Shown piece after piece: positions 5,636 to 6,654 of a stretch of 6,654 nt of DNA. A program made the translations under genes and the position numbers. The stretch comes from Candidatus Aciduliprofundum sp. (GTDB lineage: Archaea > Thermoplasmatota > Thermoplasmata > Thermoplasmatales > Aciduliprofundaceae): NCBI GenBank assembly GCA_015523135.1, contig WAKY01000026.1:1-6654 (forward strand). Reading direction: 5' to 3'. The notes beneath the pieces are model-generated. The model saw only the letters and a list, made by a program, of their open reading frames with translations, had not been told where the DNA came from and did not search any database. How positions within the stretch are numbered: position 1 is the first letter of the stretch; the number at the start of each line of letters is the position of its first letter.

Positions 5636-6654
5636 ACAACCACTGCCATAACCCCAAACACGGCAACGAGCATTATTGCTAGGACTCCATCGCTGAACTC
5701 AGGAATTGTAACATCTTCTCCCCAATCGTCTGAGGAAGTAATTCTGTTCCAAGTGCTAGTATTAAACCAGTATCCCTTCCTGGGCTCAGTTTGCCAGCCC
5801 TCACCGTCATCTACCATATACATTATTATTCCAACATCCTTGATATCCCCTGCAGTGATGTTAAGTTTGCTGTAATTAATGGCAATTTCTACTGTCCATG
5901 AGGACGAACTGTTGTCCATGGCAAATTCCCAGCCAGATGGTGTAGTGTATACCCAATTTCCACTATATATGCCCCACTCCATGACTCCTCCATTGTAGTT
6001 AACTTCAATTGCGAAATCTCCCTCTTTGAGGTCTCCATCGTGATTGTAATCTACATCGAATCCAATGTCAATGTATGTGTAGCTTGAGTCTGTGGGATTG
6101 GGATAATAGGCAAGGATGTACAGCTTATCTCCATAGGTTTTTATGTACATATCTAAGTTTTTGAGTGTGTCTGACACTGGATATGTGTAGTGGAATGCAT
6201 CATCCCACTCCCCTTCGCTCTTGACCCCGTCTAGCGTCACAGCGGTTCCGTTGTGGGCATCGAAGGTCATGTAGTTGTTACCCCAAGCCGAGGGCGAGGT
6301 GAGGAGCAGGGTCCATTCGTCTGGTATCACATAGTCTGAATCGTATGGTACGGTGTACCCATAACTATTGATGTATGTGTGGAGTCTCATATGCACGTCC
6401 TTGAAAGTTCCGGGGGTTATCCCGAGGACATTAAGTGGAATTCTCATCTCGTAGTAAACGTAGGGCCCACGCATTGTCATTTTCATCGTGGCATTCGTCG
6501 GTGCCTCATAACCTGACCATCCCGAACCGGTTCCGTGGAGTTCCCAGTATTCAAAGGTGTCATTATCAAGTTTGGAGGCTATGAATCTGAAATCATCCGT
6601 CTGTGGTGCAGAACCTCCATCCCCGTTAGTGTCAAAGTAGAACATTATGGTCGA
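5620..6654 (-). CDS. 5'-truncated surface protein with two CBM9-like modules and IPEF anchor
   Basis: The frame is open to the window edge (S-T-I precede the Met at 6645), so the real start and any signal peptide lie outside. Numbered from that Met, the visible part holds the end of one beta-sandwich module (to about 118) and a full second one (about 137-305), which opens with LDGVKSEGEWDDA, the style of CBM9/DOMON-like domains. Matching points are FDTNGDG (4-10) with FDVDYNHDGD (196-205), and EMRIPLNVLGITPGTFKDV (66-84) with EIAINYSKLNITAGDIKDV (253-271). The acidic loops look calcium-binding. The tail is IPEF (314-317), a membrane span and KRRR, like that of the beta-helix protein. CBM9-type modules bind sugars or cofactors, and here a role in glycan binding or the cell envelope is inferred. 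No catalytic domain is visible, although one could lie beyond the window. Confidence 0.8.
   Translation of the reverse strand, partial: STIMFYFDTNGDGGSAPQTDDFRFIASKLDNDTFEYWELHGTGSGWSGYEAPTNATMKMTMRGPYVYYEMRIPLNVLGITPGTFKDVHMRLHTYINSYGYTVPYDSDYVIPDEWTLLLTSPSAWGNNYMTFDAHNGTAVTLDGVKSEGEWDDAFHYTYPVSDTLKNLDMYIKTYGDKLYILAYYPNPTDSSYTYIDIGFDVDYNHDGDLKEGDFAIEVNYNGGVMEWGIYSGNWVYTTPSGWEFAMDNSSSSWTVEIAINYSKLNITAGDIKDVGIIMYMVDDGEGWQTEPRKGYWFNTSTWNRITSSDDWGEDVTIPEFSDGVLAIMLVAVFGVMAVVVKRRR
5731..6237 (-). repeat. Second copy of a duplicated CBM9-like module
   Basis: This stretch encodes residues about 137-305 of the truncated surface protein. It repeats, in the same order, the landmarks of the incomplete module at 6292-6654: an acidic DxNxDG-type loop, a DF strand, an aromatic W..GSGW/W..YSGNW strand, and the E..I....L.I..G..KDV segment. 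The copies are clearly diverged, which indicates an old duplication. Confidence 0.6.

Noticed and set aside
1..6654. tRNA, rRNA, insertion sequence or other mobile element
   Set aside because: No cloverleaf-like arms, rRNA-like stretches, transposase text or flanking target duplications were seen on either strand.

Overview
The window is gene-dense and reads as archaeal. Genes are separated by short gaps. Several starts sit about 25 bases downstream of an A/T-rich TATA-like box, as in archaeal promoters. Ribosome sites, where present, are of the GGTGA type, and codon use favours AGG/AGA and ATA. The N-terminal signature of the large beta-helix protein (INSDSEL..MA..EGW.G.GS..DPYII), the IPEF-plus-membrane-anchor protein tails and the moderate-to-low GC suggest a euryarchaeon of the Thermoplasmatota, possibly Aciduliprofundum-like. 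The lineage is an inference from memory of protein style, not from a search.

Layout from left to right. Bases 1-67 hold a 14-bp palindrome and a T-rich terminator. A minus-strand gene (68-2074) encodes a 668-residue secreted, membrane-anchored NosD-like parallel beta-helix protein. An 85-base divergent promoter region separates it from plus-strand purA (2160-3356), adenylosuccinate synthetase. The purA 3' end overlaps, tail to tail, a small minus-strand winged-helix regulator gene (3346-3654). This regulator is divergent from a plus-strand S9-family serine peptidase, whose start I place at ATG 3751 rather than at the upstream TTG. A compact hairpin with A/T tracts on both sides (5606-5635) separates the peptidase from the last gene. 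That gene is a minus-strand, 5'-truncated surface protein with two CBM9-like beta-sandwich modules and a C-terminal IPEF anchor (5620 to beyond the window).

How they fit together. There is no obvious multi-gene operon: neighbours are all divergent or convergent. Two genes serve the cell surface (beta-helix protein and CBM9-like protein) and share the same kind of C-terminal tail, which suggests a common export and anchoring route. The other genes are cytoplasmic: purine synthesis, peptide turnover, and a small regulator that may control itself and the divergent peptidase. I did not find RNA genes, mobile elements, CRISPR arrays or a clear new defence or biosynthetic system. The points most worth following are the shared sorting tails, the repeat-rich regulator/peptidase promoter region, and the duplicated module of the truncated surface protein.
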